From positions 62,001-126,000 of the forward strand of contig NZ_QMEJ01000001.1 of assembly GCF_003390865.1 (NCBI RefSeq): 64,000 nucleotides of DNA. The letters run 5' to 3'. The notes beneath the pieces are model-generated. The model was not told where the DNA came from, did not search any database, and was given only the letters and a program-made list of their open reading frames with translations. Positions 51,533 through 60,983 of this stretch are shown here, piece after piece. Position numbers and translations under genes: made by a program. Origin of the DNA: Tropicimonas sp. IMCC34011 (GTDB lineage Bacteria > Pseudomonadota > Alphaproteobacteria > Rhodobacterales > Rhodobacteraceae). Each line of letters starts with the position of its first letter. Position 1 is the first letter of the stretch.

Positions 51533-52389
51533 CTCAGAAGGCCGAGCGCGTCGCCGGTCTCCTCGATCGGAGCGTAGTCGTCGTTCGTCGCCGGGATGAA
51601 GCCCGAGCGCGGGAAGGACGCCAGGAGGTCCGGGTCGTCCATCGACAGAAGCGCTTCCTGCACGCGGTCCGTGAAGCCCTCGCCGAAGCGGGCATCCACA
51701 TCGCCGCGGATCGTCCAGTTGTAGTCGGGGTAGGGCGGCGTCTGCCAGATGATGCGGGCGTCCTCGACCTCCGGGGCCTCGTCCGTCACTGCCTTGTCGT
51801 AGACCGAGAAGTTCAGCGCGCCGACCTGCCATGCGCCCGAGGCGACGAGGCGGAGCGTCTGTGAGTGGTCGCCCGAATAGCCGACGCGGGAGAAGAATTC
51901 GTCCGGCGCCTCGCCCGTTTCCTGGCGGATCCAGTATTCCGGCATCAGCCGCCCGGAGGTCGAGGTCTTGGCGCCGAACGTGAAGGTCAGTCCCTCGAGC
52001 GCGTCGGCCGGGAACTCCTCGGACGGCTCGATGCCGGTTTCCGAATTGGCGATGAAGTAGGTGACGAACGCCTCATCCTCGACGCCCTGCGCGATCGCCT
52101 TCGAGCCTTCGGTCATGCGCCGCGCCTGAACGCCCGAGAGCCCGCCGAACCACGCGAGCTGGACCTGGTCGTTGCGGAAGGCCGTCACGGCGGCCGGATA
52201 GCTCTTCACCGGGACGAACTCGACATCGGCGCCGAGCTCGCCCTCGAGATACTCCGCGACCTTCGAAAAGCGCTCCGACAGGGCGGTGTCGTCCTCGTCG
52301 GGGATTGCGGAGAAGTAGAGCGTCTGTGCCCCAGCGGCGGCGGGCAGAAGCGCGGCGAGAAGGGCGAGACGGGCGATGGAGAATGACAT
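51529..52389 (-). CDS. PhnD-family substrate-binding protein, putative selenate type
   Basis: 286-residue periplasmic binding protein of the PhnD family. A signal peptide ends AGA near residue 21; the mature start LYFSAIPDEDDTALSERFSKVAEYLE, then VEFVPVKSYPAAVTAFRNDQVQLAWFGGLSG and FTFGAKTSTSGRLMPEYWIR closely resemble the subfamily annotated as putative selenate ABC transporter binding protein (as I recall, TIGR04553). Phosphonate or phosphite remain alternatives. It is first in a three-gene operon with PhnC- and fused PhnE-type genes. Confidence 0.83.
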   Translation of the reverse strand: MSFSIARLALLAALLPAAAGAQTLYFSAIPDEDDTALSERFSKVAEYLEGELGADVEFVPVKSYPAAVTAFRNDQVQLAWFGGLSGVQARRMTEGSKAIAQGVEDEAFVTYFIANSETGIEPSEEFPADALEGLTFTFGAKTSTSGRLMPEYWIRQETGEAPDEFFSRVGYSGDHSQTLRLVASGAWQVGALNFSVYDKAVTDEAPEVEDARIIWQTPPYPDYNWTIRGDVDARFGEGFTDRVQEALLSMDDPDLLASFPRSGFIPATNDDYAPIEETGDALGLLR

Positions 52390-52550
52390 TCGGGTGCTTT
52401 CGGCTGGCTGGTCCGGATGGACGGATCACACGGCGTGTCAGGCAGGCAGAAGCGGCCGACGCCGCGCGAGGGCGTCGATAATCCCCCCCGGCGGAGGGTG
52501 CAAGACGAAGACGAGGGACGAACATCGTGCCCGCCCGCGCCCGGCTTCGT

Positions 52551-52718
52551 TCAACTCAGGATAAGGCGCAGGATCGTCAGGGTGAGGAGCGCGGCGATGC
52601 TGAAGGCGATGCCGAAGCCGGCTGCGTATTGCGCGATATCAAGCCCCTTGCCGCCGCGCTTCTTCGCCAGAACGCCGCCCCATACGGCGCCGATGACGCC
52701 GGCCAGTAGTGTAATCAT
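52551..52718 (-). CDS. Small membrane protein (55 residues), unknown
   Basis: 55-residue protein MITLLAGVIGAVWGGV followed by LAKKRGGKGLDIAQYAAGFG, with a first helix ending in a Gly-rich turn, a basic KKRGGKG segment, and a second hydrophobic helix (GIAFSIAALLTLTILRLIL). It starts nine bases after the DUF2927 lipoprotein stop, so it is probably co-transcribed. No family is recognised, but the coding pattern and tight spacing favour a real gene. Confidence 0.65.
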   Translation of the reverse strand: MITLLAGVIGAVWGGVLAKKRGGKGLDIAQYAAGFGIAFSIAALLTLTILRLILS

Positions 52719-52727
52719 GCTTGGTCT

Positions 52728-54137
52728 TTATCCCTGCGGGCCACGAACCGTCAGCGGCTCGCCCGGATTGAGTGTCGAAATCTCCAGAAGCCGCGCGCGG
52801 ACCTCGCCGTCCGGCCCGAAGCCGTAGCGCGCCCAGCCAAGCGCATCGCTGCGGAGCGCCGCCGCGCGGGCCGCCTGGCCCTTGGCATCGAGCGCCTCCG
52901 CCTTGATCAGCATGAGCGTGGAGAGAAGGGCCGCGTTCTCCGCCGCGGCGACGGCGGGCAGGCTCTCGTCCACCATTTCGATGGCCGTGTCCGGCCGGCC
53001 GGCGGAAAGCGAATAGGCGGCGAGCTGCATCGCGACATGCGCCGCCTGGATCGCGGTTTCAGGACGCGAGCGGTAGATCGCGGAGCTTTCGAGGAAGGCG
53101 GCCAGCGCAAGCTCCGGCTCGGAGTTCAGCGACAGGCGGCCGAGGGCGTAGAGCGAGTAGGCCCGCCGCGAGTCCGTCCAGCGATTGGCATCGGCGATGG
53201 CGACGGCGCGTTTGGCGGCGGCGGAGCGGGCGCGGGGGCTCGTCCGCGGCCCGACCGCGCGTTCAATCTGTTCGGTCCATTCCCGCGGCGTCTCGCTCTC
53301 CAGCCGCCCCACGGGGCGGTTCCCGGCGGGGTTCAGGCGGGCGAGGATTGCGGGGAGGCGCGCGGCGACCTGCTCCCGGCTCATCCCGTTCGCGAGGGCC
53401 GGATCGTAGTACGCCTTGAGGATCAGCATGTCGAAGCCGGTCAGGACGGTATGGAAGTTGTCGTCGTTGAAGACCGATTCAGGCAGGCGGTAGAGATCGT
53501 TGAGGGGGCCGAGCGCCTGCGCGATCTCCTCGTGCAGGCAGTCGCGGGTTTCCTGGGGGCTGACATCGCCGGGCAGGAAGACGGCCGCACGCTCCCGCCG
53601 CTCCAGCGTCGTCCAGTCGACGATCTGGCCGCGCCTGTCGGCCTTGAACTCCGCCCAGCTCGACACCCGCGGGACGACGAAGCAGGCCGCTTGCGGAACG
53701 TAGCGCTGAAGTTCCTTGCGGGAGAGGACCTGCACCACGATGTTCGGCGTTTCGCCCGCGCTCGCGAAGCGGATGTCGAGCCCCGCCTCGTTGCGGAAGC
53801 GGGAGACGAGGCGGGTCAGATCGCCCGTAAGGCTCGCAGGCGCCGCGCCGCGAACGCCGATCGTGACCGGCCCCTCGAAGCGGGTCAGGCGGGGCAGCGC
53901 ACGCCCGCTCTCCATCTTGAAGGACAGCTCCAGGAAATCGGCCGCGATCTGGGCATTCGGCCGGACGCTGCCTTCTGTCCGGGTGTGTCCGAAGGTCTTC
54001 ATCGCCGGCAGTTGCATGGTCGGAACGACCCGCCGCTCGGCCACACCGCTCGCCTGCGGCGCACAGGAGATGAGCGTAAGGGCGGCGGTCGCGGCGACGA
54101 GAGGACGGCGGAGGAGGGAGATCAGACGGCGGCTCAC
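52728..54137 (-). CDS. DUF2927-domain lipoprotein
   Basis: 469-residue secreted protein with a lipoprotein signal (PLVAATAALTLISC, lipobox LISC). The N-terminal half contains the DUF2927 pattern: RFRNEAGLDIRFASAGETPNIVVQV, CFVVPRVSSWAEFKADRRG, ETRDCLHEEIAQALGPLNDLYRLPESVFNDDNFHTVLTGFD with an HEE-type putative metalloprotease-like motif. The C-terminal half is TPR-like (LYALGRLSLNSEPELALAAFLESSAIY). GTG 54137 is chosen; the upstream extension to 54233 is basic and unlikely. Function unknown. Confidence 0.78.
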   Translation of the reverse strand: MSRRLISLLRRPLVAATAALTLISCAPQASGVAERRVVPTMQLPAMKTFGHTRTEGSVRPNAQIAADFLELSFKMESGRALPRLTRFEGPVTIGVRGAAPASLTGDLTRLVSRFRNEAGLDIRFASAGETPNIVVQVLSRKELQRYVPQAACFVVPRVSSWAEFKADRRGQIVDWTTLERRERAAVFLPGDVSPQETRDCLHEEIAQALGPLNDLYRLPESVFNDDNFHTVLTGFDMLILKAYYDPALANGMSREQVAARLPAILARLNPAGNRPVGRLESETPREWTEQIERAVGPRTSPRARSAAAKRAVAIADANRWTDSRRAYSLYALGRLSLNSEPELALAAFLESSAIYRSRPETAIQAAHVAMQLAAYSLSAGRPDTAIEMVDESLPAVAAAENAALLSTLMLIKAEALDAKGQAARAAALRSDALGWARYGFGPDGEVRARLLEISTLNPGEPLTVRGPQG

Positions 54138-54470
54138 GCGGTGGCCGCCGGGTCGGAGCGGAGAAAGCCCGAAGTGCCTGTGGATACGCCCCTGCCGTGA
54201 ATCTCGCCCAAAGCCCGCCGGTCTGCGCGGCATGCCGCGGTGTCGTCCGGCCGGGCCGGGCGGATCTCGATGGCGGGCGTGTGGGACATCTTAGAACGAC
54301 TCGCAGGCAAGGTGCGTGGCTGTGGTTACGCTAGCGGTCCCTGTGCCTCAGAGGAACCGTGGCCTTTTCGCGCACGATGAACATTGTGTGAGGCGTGGCC
54401 GACGCGCGACGGTTCCGCACCCATGCGCGCCGTCTTGACACCGCTCGCCGCGCGGGAAATGCCACGGCGC
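54138..54470. other. Divergent region between DUF2927 lipoprotein and DMT transporter
   Basis: About 330 bases. It holds both promoters; no RNA gene or other ORF is convincing. The DMT frame is open from 54384, so the exact left edge depends on its start. Confidence 0.4.
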
Positions 54471-55424
54471 ATGACAGCCTCTTCGAAAATTGCCGCGGCG
54501 CCGCGGGGTGCGGCGGGTTCCGGTCCGTCCGACATGGACCTGTCCGGAGCGGGGATGCTCGTCGCCTTCTCCGTGCTTCTCGGGTTCAATCAGGTGCTCA
54601 TCGCGGTTGTGAACGAGGGCATCCAGCCGATCTTCGCCGCCGGCCTGCGCTCCGTCGGTGCGGGCCTTCTTCTGGTCCTGTGGATGCGGCTCAAGCACGG
54701 ACCCGTGCATCTGCCGAAGGGCACGAGAGTCGCCGGATTCCTGATCGCGATGTGCTTCACCGTCGAGTTCGTCGGGCTTTACTTGGCTCTCGATCTGACA
54801 ACCGTCACGCGAACCTCGGTGATCTTCTACTCCATGCCGCTCTGGCTCGCGGTCTTCTCCCACCTGTTCCTGCCGGGGCAGCGGCTCGGCGCGCCGCAAT
54901 GGGCCGGGATCGGCCTTGCCTTTTGCGGTGTCGTGGTGGCGCTGACGTCACGCGGGGACGGGAACGGGGGCGGGGAGGCGTCCCTCCTCGGCGATCTCTG
55001 CGCTCTCCTCGGGGCCCTCGGCTGGTCCGGGATTGCACTTTGCGCCCGCGGAACCGCGCTCGTGCGGGTGCCGCCCCATACCCAGCTTCTCTACCAGCTC
55101 AGCATTTCCGCGCCCATCCTGCTGGCAATCTCGCCGCTCTTCGGACCCGTACTGCGTGACCCGACCCCCCTGCACTGGGCGGGCCTCGGCGTGCAGGCGA
55201 GCTTCATCGCCTTCGGCGCCTATCTCTTCTGGCTCTGGATCCTGACGCGATATCGTGCCGCCCAGGTTGCGGCTTTCTCGTTCCTGTCACCGATCTTCGG
55301 GGCGGGCCTCGGCTGGGCGCTCCTCGGCGAAGAGCTCGGCCCCTCTCTCGGCGCGGCGCTCGTCCTGGTCTGCGCCGGCCTCATTCTCATCAATCGCCCC
55401 GCCCGGCGGCCGGCGCCGCTCTGA
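54471..55424 (+). CDS. EamA/DMT-family transporter
   Basis: Drug/metabolite-type exporter of about 317 residues with ten hydrophobic segments in two EamA repeats (about residues 20-150 and 165-305). Typical parts are NQVLIAVVNEGIQPIFAAGLRSVGAG, TRTSVIFYSMPLWLAVFSHL, AFCGVVVAL and YRAAQVAAFSFLSPIFGAGLGWALLGE. The start is uncertain: ATG 54471 was taken; ATG 54534 (MDLSGAGM) gives a more usual 296-residue length. Substrate unknown. Confidence 0.87.
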   Translation: MTASSKIAAAPRGAAGSGPSDMDLSGAGMLVAFSVLLGFNQVLIAVVNEGIQPIFAAGLRSVGAGLLLVLWMRLKHGPVHLPKGTRVAGFLIAMCFTVEFVGLYLALDLTTVTRTSVIFYSMPLWLAVFSHLFLPGQRLGAPQWAGIGLAFCGVVVALTSRGDGNGGGEASLLGDLCALLGALGWSGIALCARGTALVRVPPHTQLLYQLSISAPILLAISPLFGPVLRDPTPLHWAGLGVQASFIAFGAYLFWLWILTRYRAAQVAAFSFLSPIFGAGLGWALLGEELGPSLGAALVLVCAGLILINRPARRPAPL

Positions 55425-55531
55425 TCGGCGCCGCAGCGCCTGCAATCCTGTGACGCGCGAGGGTGTCACTCGGCCTGCCATCGGGTATCTGGAGGCGGTC
55501 GACTACGACGTCCGAGATGGCCGGGGGGCGC

Positions 55532-56638
55532 TCAAGCCCCGTCTCCGTCCTCTCGGGCGGGCAGCGTCAAGCGAAACTGGACGCCGTGTTCGGAGGGAAT
55601 GCGGGTGAGGACGCCGCCGGCCTGACCGGCCGAGGCTTCCATGATAGAGATCCCGAGGCCGCTTGATTTCGCCGCGCCATCCGGGATCCCCACGCCGTCG
55701 TCACCGAGGTCGAGCACGTAGTCGGACCCTTCGTACCTGCCGTGAAGCCGGATCGTTCCGCCCTTGCCGTCCGGAAACGCGTGCTTCACCGAGTTGGTGA
55801 CGAACTCGTTCACCAGCATGGCGACGCCAGAGGCGCGGCCGGCAAAGAGTTCGAACGAGTCCAGCTCGACGCTCAGCGAGACGCGGTAGGGCAGCTGCCC
55901 CTCGGTCAGGCGCGCGACGCGGTGGATGAAAGCCTTGAGATCAACGCGGTTGTAGGAGGCGGAAAGGTGAAGCTGGTCGTGCAGGAGGGAGATGGATCCC
56001 ACCCGCCGCTCGGCCTGCTCCAGCGCCGCCTTCGCTTCCTGTCCTTTCACCCGGCGCGCCTGCATCCGCAGGAATGCACCGACCATCTGCAGGGAATTCT
56101 TCACCCGGTGGTCGATTTCGCTTGTCAGGATGCGCTGCGCGTCCATCGCGGAGAGGAGCTGGATCTGCGCGTCCACCTCGCGGCCGAGGGCCACGAGGGC
56201 CTCGCGCTGCATTTCCGTCAGCGTATGTGGTTCATGCCCGAGCACGCAGAGCGAGCCGAGCGCGACACCGGCGGGGGAATGGATGGGCGTGCCAGCATAG
56301 AAGCGCACGAACGGCGCGCCGGTGCAGATCGCGTTGTTCTTTGTCCGGTCGTCCTCGAGCGTGTCGTGGATCTCCAGCAGGCCCCCCTTGGCGATGGTAT
56401 GGACGCAGATCGCCTGTTCGAGCGACGTTCCGTCCAGATCGGTGCCATAGGAAGCCTTGAAGTCCTGCCGGTCGGTTTCGAGGATCGTGACCAGCCCGAT
56501 GGGCACCTCGCAGATGCGCGCGGCGAGCCATGCGATGCGCTCGAAATGCTCGTTGGAGGAGGACGACATCGGCAGGGCGCGCAGCTCGGATTGCCGCTCG
56601 CTGTGCTCCGTCTTCCATGTCTTGGAGTTAAGCGGCAT
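55532..56638 (-). CDS. GAF-HWE/HisKA_2 sensor histidine kinase, orphan
   Basis: 368-residue soluble kinase. GAF domain at residues 30-165 (LAARICEVPIGLVTILETDRQDFKASYG, PAGVALGSLCVLG); HisKA_2 transmitter with phospho-acceptor His in TSEIDHRVKNSLQMVGAFLRMQAR; ATPase part with LVNEFVTNSVKHAFP and DLGDDGVGIPDGAA. No transmembrane segment, so it senses a cytoplasmic signal. No response regulator is adjacent. Related HWE kinases act in general stress or light responses of alphaproteobacteria. Confidence 0.88.
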   Translation of the reverse strand: MPLNSKTWKTEHSERQSELRALPMSSSSNEHFERIAWLAARICEVPIGLVTILETDRQDFKASYGTDLDGTSLEQAICVHTIAKGGLLEIHDTLEDDRTKNNAICTGAPFVRFYAGTPIHSPAGVALGSLCVLGHEPHTLTEMQREALVALGREVDAQIQLLSAMDAQRILTSEIDHRVKNSLQMVGAFLRMQARRVKGQEAKAALEQAERRVGSISLLHDQLHLSASYNRVDLKAFIHRVARLTEGQLPYRVSLSVELDSFELFAGRASGVAMLVNEFVTNSVKHAFPDGKGGTIRLHGRYEGSDYVLDLGDDGVGIPDGAAKSSGLGISIMEASAGQAGGVLTRIPSEHGVQFRLTLPAREDGDGA

Positions 56639-56727
56639 CAGCCCCGCCTAGGTTCATTCGTTCGGATATGCCGACCTGTGCGCAAAGGCGACTATCGTGA
56701 CGGAATAGCCTTGTTTTGCGGCGCGGA

Positions 56728-58161
56728 TCAAGTGCCACAGAACGTCGTCGTCACAACCTCGCTCTCCTGCGGTGGCCGGCGGAGATCCTCGGTCCCCTGA
56801 GGCGGGTCAAACGGGTGCCTGAGAGCGGCGGCGAGGCGCCGGGCGGGCGCAAGATTGCCGGCGACGGCGGCCTGTATGGCCTCCTCGATGCGGTGGTTGC
56901 GCGGGATCAGCGCGGGGTTCGCGGCAAGAAGCCGGGCCTGCGCCCCCTCAGCGCCGCCGTGACGCGCAAGCCGTTCGCGCCACGCCGTCTCCCACGCATC
57001 AAACGCGTCACGGTCGGTCACGTGGTCCGCCGCGCCCCCTTCGCCGAGGGCGCGGAAGGTCAGCGTCATGTCCGAGCCGCCCTTCGCCATCAGGGTCAGC
57101 AGCCGCCCGGCGAGGTCCACATCCGCGTCCTCCTCGCCCAGAAGGCCGAGCTTGCGGCGGAAGACCCGAGCCCATTCGGACTGGAAGGCGGGCGGATAGG
57201 CGTCCATCGCGGCCTGCGCATCCTCCAGGGAGCCGCCCTCTTCCTCGATCAGTGGCAAAAGGCAGGTCGCAAGCTGCGCGAGGTTCCAGGCGAGGATCTC
57301 CGGCTGCTTGTTGTAGGCGTAGCGGCCGTGCTGATCGATCGAGGAAAAGACCTTGTTCGGCACGTAGGTGTCGAGAAAGGCGCAGGGACCGAAGTCGATC
57401 GTTTCGCCCGAAACGGAGGTGTTGTCGGTGTTCATCACGCCGTGGACGAACCCGACCCCCATCCAGTCCGCGACGAGCCGCGCCTGCGCCCGGACGACGC
57501 CGTTAAGCAGCCCGAGCGCTCCCTCGGCCTCGGGGTAGTGCCGCGCGCGGGCATGATCTGCGAGCGCGCGCAGGGCCTCGGTATCCTGTCGCGCGGCGAA
57601 GAACTGGAACGTGCCGACGCGGATATGGGAGGAGGCGACGCGGGTGAGGACGGCGCCCGGCAGGACCGTCTCCCGCATGACGTTCTGGCCCGTGGAAACC
57701 GCCGCGAGAGCGCGGGTCGTCGGAATGCCGAGGGCGGCCATGGCTTCGCTGACGATATACTCCCGGATCACCGGTCCGACCCAGGCCCGACCGTCGCCCA
57801 TCCGCGAATAGGGAGTCGGGCCGGATCCCTTGAGTTGGATGTCCCGCCGCTGTCCCGCGCGATCGACGATCTCGCCGAGGAGCAGCGCGCGGCCATCGCC
57901 GAGCTGCGGGTTGAAGCCGCCGAACTGATGCCCGGCATAGACCTGTGCGAGCGGACGGGCGCCCTCGGGGACGATGTTCCCGGCAAGGAGCGCGACACCG
58001 TCGTCGGATGCCAGCGCCTCGGCGTCCAGTCCCAGCTCGCCGGCGAGCGTCTCGTTCAGGAGCATCAGGCGCGGCTCGGCGACGGCCGACGGCTCCTGCC
58101 GGGTGTAGAACCGCTCGGGCAGGTCGGCATACGTGCTCTCAAGGGGAATGTTCAGTGTCAT
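56728..58161 (-). CDS. selO: SelO/YdiU-family protein adenylyltransferase (AMPylator)
   Basis: 477-residue pseudokinase-fold enzyme that AMPylates proteins at Ser/Thr/Tyr. Typical parts: [60 protein letters not shown], and the catalytic [25 protein letters not shown] (metal Asn and Asp of the DFG). The C-terminus ends TTFCGT, with a Cys near the position used by selenocysteine in animal SelO. ATG 58161 is chosen over an extension to 58233. It lies in the same 10-kb region as the putative selenate importer. Confidence 0.92.
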   Translation of the reverse strand: MTLNIPLESTYADLPERFYTRQEPSAVAEPRLMLLNETLAGELGLDAEALASDDGVALLAGNIVPEGARPLAQVYAGHQFGGFNPQLGDGRALLLGEIVDRAGQRRDIQLKGSGPTPYSRMGDGRAWVGPVIREYIVSEAMAALGIPTTRALAAVSTGQNVMRETVLPGAVLTRVASSHIRVGTFQFFAARQDTEALRALADHARARHYPEAEGALGLLNGVVRAQARLVADWMGVGFVHGVMNTDNTSVSGETIDFGPCAFLDTYVPNKVFSSIDQHGRYAYNKQPEILAWNLAQLATCLLPLIEEEGGSLEDAQAAMDAYPPAFQSEWARVFRRKLGLLGEEDADVDLAGRLLTLMAKGGSDMTLTFRALGEGGAADHVTDRDAFDAWETAWRERLARHGGAEGAQARLLAANPALIPRNHRIEEAIQAAVAGNLAPARRLAAALRHPFDPPQGTEDLRRPPQESEVVTTTFCGT

Positions 58162-58288
58162 GGGACGCAGGTAGGGCGGAACCGAGGCGTTGCACAGGGG
58201 GGTGACGGTGCGGGAGCGCATGCGCATCGACAAACGAGCGCCGGACCGCCCCGCAAGAGGCCGGGATGCCAGCGCGCCGTCGCGGGGT

Positions 58289-58735
58289 CTAGAGCCGCCG
58301 CACCAGCCTCAGAGCGCCCTCTTCGGACCGGAAGCCGAGGCGATTCCAGTCCAGCGCCTCTCGCGATCCCTCGATCGCGGTGATGGCCAGTGACACGAGG
58401 CCGGCCTCCTTCAGTGCCGGTATCAGAGCCGCCAGCGCCTCCGTGTCCATCCCCCGTCCGCGAACGGCCTTGCGGATGTAGAGCTCGTCGAAGCGGCCAG
58501 AGATACCACCCCAGCGCAGGGACCAGCCGAAGGACAGCGACGCATAGCCTACCGGCGCGTTCTTCGGGCCGACGAGATAGACCGCACCATGGGGGGAGCC
58601 GTTCAGGAGCGGGAAGAGGGAGCCCGTCCGGCTCTCCTCGTCGCCCTTGACGCCCAGCTCCTCGTGATGAGCCGCGACCATGGGGAGCAGGCGCGCCAGA
58701 TCGTCTGGGCCGCACAGGTGAAGACGGGTTGTCAT
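58289..58735 (-). CDS. GNAT-family N-acetyltransferase
   Basis: 148-residue GNAT. The core contains [25 protein letters not shown], then [20 protein letters not shown], the acetyl-CoA pyrophosphate-binding A motif (R-G-x-G-M in place of the common G-I/K), and a last segment [22 protein letters not shown]. The frame extends upstream but the nucleoside-hydrolase gene ends five bases upstream of ATG 58735. Substrate unknown; probably co-transcribed with that hydrolase. Confidence 0.83.
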   Translation of the reverse strand: MTTRLHLCGPDDLARLLPMVAAHHEELGVKGDEESRTGSLFPLLNGSPHGAVYLVGPKNAPVGYASLSFGWSLRWGGISGRFDELYIRKAVRGRGMDTEALAALIPALKEAGLVSLAITAIEGSREALDWNRLGFRSEEGALRLVRRL

Positions 58736-58740
58736 GTCGC

Positions 58741-59676
58741 TCAGAGTCGCCCGATACGCTCGGTGAGGAGGGAGAAGAAGCCGTCCGCATCGAGCCCGCC
58801 GATGAAGGTCGCGTTGGCCTTCCGGTCCGTAACGCCCCACCAGTCCGCCACCGTCATTCCGCGCGTGAAGCGGCCCTCCGTCTCGATCTCGACGTTGATC
58901 TTTCGGCCGGTGAAGAGGTCGGGCTTCAGCAGGTAGGCGATCACGCAAGGGTCGTGCAGCGGGCCGCCGTCGCCGCCGTATTTCTGGACGTCGAAGCGCT
59001 CGTAGAAGTCGAGCCATCCGCAGGCCGCCTCCGCCACAGGCGTGCCGAGGGCCCGGATTGCGTCCAGCCGGGTGCGGTCGATCAGCGCCTTGTGGGTCAC
59101 GTCGAGCGGCAGGACGGTGATCGGGACGCCGGACGCAAAGACGATCTCGGCGGCTTCGGGATCCACGTAGATGTTGAATTCCGCCGTGGGGGTGATGTTG
59201 CCCACCTCGAAATAGGCGCCGCCCATCAGGACGATGCCGCCAATCCGTTCGGCGATGTCCGGCGCGCGGGTCAGGGCCGTCGCGACATTCGTCAGCGGGC
59301 CAAGGGCGCAGATGGTGATCTCGCCGGGCGCGCTCTCCCGCACCAGCCGGATGATCGCGTTGACGCCATGTTCCTCGGCCAGCGGCATCGTCGGGTCGGG
59401 CAGGTCGGTGCCGTCGAGGCCGGTCTTGCCGTGGACGTGCTCCGCCGTCACCAGCGGCTGGGACAGCGGCGCGTCGCAGCCGGCATGGACCGCGATATCG
59501 CGCCGACCGGCAAGCTCGCAGACCTTGCGCGCGTTCACCGCCGTCAGCGGCAGGGGGACGTTGCCCGCAACCGCCGTCACGGCGAGCAGGTCGAGTTCGG
59601 GGCTGCCGAGGGCGAGCAGGATGGCGACGGCGTCGTCCTGCCCGGGATCGGTGTCTATGATGATTTTGCGCGTCAT
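58741..59676 (-). CDS. Nucleoside hydrolase (inosine/uridine-preferring type)
   Basis: 311-residue Ca-dependent nucleoside N-ribohydrolase. Metal-binding start TDPGQDDAVAILLALGSPE, then NARKVCELAGRRDIAVHAGCDAPLS, ALGPLTNVATAL, VLMGGAYFEVGNITPTAEFNIYVDPEAA and PLDVTHKALI. This is the RihA/IunH family and releases the base from ribonucleosides for salvage. Length 310 is usual. Confidence 0.92.
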   Translation of the reverse strand: MTRKIIIDTDPGQDDAVAILLALGSPELDLLAVTAVAGNVPLPLTAVNARKVCELAGRRDIAVHAGCDAPLSQPLVTAEHVHGKTGLDGTDLPDPTMPLAEEHGVNAIIRLVRESAPGEITICALGPLTNVATALTRAPDIAERIGGIVLMGGAYFEVGNITPTAEFNIYVDPEAAEIVFASGVPITVLPLDVTHKALIDRTRLDAIRALGTPVAEAACGWLDFYERFDVQKYGGDGGPLHDPCVIAYLLKPDLFTGRKINVEIETEGRFTRGMTVADWWGVTDRKANATFIGGLDADGFFSLLTERIGRL

Positions 59677-59781
59677 GACCGAGACATGACCGGCGGCGCT
59701 CAGCTTGTCCAGATGGCGGGGGCTTTCGGACCGGCTCCAGTCCCGTCAGGGTCGCTCTGACCGAAAGATCCCGGAGGGCAT

Positions 59782-60636
59782 ATGGCACTGATCTGGACAT
59801 TCGTTGCCGGCCTGGGCGGGCTTGCGCTGGCGGGCAGCTTCCTCGGCGCGCTGCACCCGGCCGGGGATTCGCTGGCCGTCTTCCGCCTCTGGATCGCCGG
59901 CGCGCTCGCGTTGTGGCTCCTGCTCGGCACGAGCCTTGGCCTGTGCAGATGGACCTGGCTGATCCTGCCGGCCGTGGCGATCCTGCCCGTGCTCTGGGCC
60001 TACAGCGCGCCGGAGGGCGGCGGCGAGCGGACGATCTACCAGAAGAACATGCTGTTCCGGCCGAAGGATCTCGGCCCGATCGAGGCGGACATCCGATCTG
60101 TGGGGGCGGACATCGTCATGCTGCAGGAGGTGTCGGACGCGAACCAGCCGATCCTCGGCGCCCTGTCTGACATGCTGCCTTCGCAGACCTTCTGCCCGGG
60201 CCCGTCGGTGGGCGGCGTGGCTGTGCTGTCGCGCTGGCCGAAGATCGAGGGCACGGAGGTTTGCGCCAGCGGGGTCGCGGCGATGCGGGTGCGAAGCCCT
60301 GACGGACCGCTCTGGATCGTCTCCGTTCATCTCAGCTGGCCATGGCCAAGGGCGCAGGCGGCGCAGGTCCGGATCCTGGAAGATCGCCTGAGGATGCTCG
60401 ACGGGCCGGTGGTGATGGCCGGAGATTTCAACATGGTCCGGTGGTCGTCCGCGGTCCGGCGCCTGGCACGTGCGAGCCGGACGGCGCCGGCGGGCCGCGC
60501 GCGGGGGAGCTTCAGGCTCGTGGATACCGTGCCGATCGCGATCGACAACGTGCTGATCCCGAAAGGGGAGCACGGGGCGAGCGAGCTCAGGGGCCTGTTC
60601 GGCTCGGACCACAAGGGACTCGTGGTGCGCTACTGA
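59782..60636 (+). CDS. Membrane-anchored endonuclease/exonuclease/phosphatase-family protein
   Basis: 284-residue protein. Residues 1-75 contain three hydrophobic segments that anchor it in the membrane. The rest is an EEP domain: KNMLFRP, a metal Glu in VMLQEVSDAN, HLSWPWPRAQAAQVRILEDRL, AGDFNMVRWS and the final SDHKGLVVRY (Asp-His). It could hydrolyse phosphoesters of lipids or extracellular nucleic acid. Clear ribosome-binding site is not seen; ATG 59782 fits the first helix. Confidence 0.84.
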   Translation: MALIWTFVAGLGGLALAGSFLGALHPAGDSLAVFRLWIAGALALWLLLGTSLGLCRWTWLILPAVAILPVLWAYSAPEGGGERTIYQKNMLFRPKDLGPIEADIRSVGADIVMLQEVSDANQPILGALSDMLPSQTFCPGPSVGGVAVLSRWPKIEGTEVCASGVAAMRVRSPDGPLWIVSVHLSWPWPRAQAAQVRILEDRLRMLDGPVVMAGDFNMVRWSSAVRRLARASRTAPAGRARGSFRLVDTVPIAIDNVLIPKGEHGASELRGLFGSDHKGLVVRY

Positions 60637-60640
60637 CGCC

Positions 60641-60982
60641 TCAAATCAGGCCGAAGGCGAGAAGCGTCGCGGTGAACAGAAGGGAGCCGATGGCGAGGGC
60701 CGGCACCAGCGCGAGGAGGAAGACCAGAACCAGCGCCAGCGGCAGGTTGGTCTCGCTGTCCTCTCTCCGGATGCGCTTCAGGAGCCACGCCCCGATCGCC
60801 GGATTGCGCCGCTTCACCTGGCGCGTGACCAGAAGCGCCTGAGCCCTGCGCGCGCGCGCCCGCTCGCCGTAGCTCACGGGTGCCGGTGCGGGCGGCGCCT
60901 CCTCCCGGCCAGTAAAGGCGAGCGCGTCGGGGGAGGAGCTGGAGAAGTACATGTCGATGGAATCGGAATTGCCGGCCTGCAT
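60641..60982 (-). CDS. Small hydrophilic-plus-membrane protein, unknown (113 residues)
   Basis: Protein with an acidic/Ser-rich start (MQAGNSDSIDMYFSSSSPDA), a Pro/Arg-rich middle and a hydrophobic C-terminus (LPLALVLVFLLALVPALAIGSLLFTATLLAFG) probably forming two helices. ATG 60982 follows an AAGGCGG site. It starts one base after the stop of the next gene (60984), so the two are coupled. No family recognised. Confidence 0.6.
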   Translation of the reverse strand: MQAGNSDSIDMYFSSSSPDALAFTGREEAPPAPAPVSYGERARARRAQALLVTRQVKRRNPAIGAWLLKRIRREDSETNLPLALVLVFLLALVPALAIGSLLFTATLLAFGLI

Positions 60983-60983
60983 G

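Noticed and set aside
52390-52550. Riboswitch-like leader before the putative selenate transporter
   Set aside because: GC-rich stems exist, but no known riboswitch core could be recognised.
53037-54200. 387-codon plus-strand frame opposite the DUF2927 gene
   Set aside because: Arg/Gly/Glu-rich shadow without start signal.
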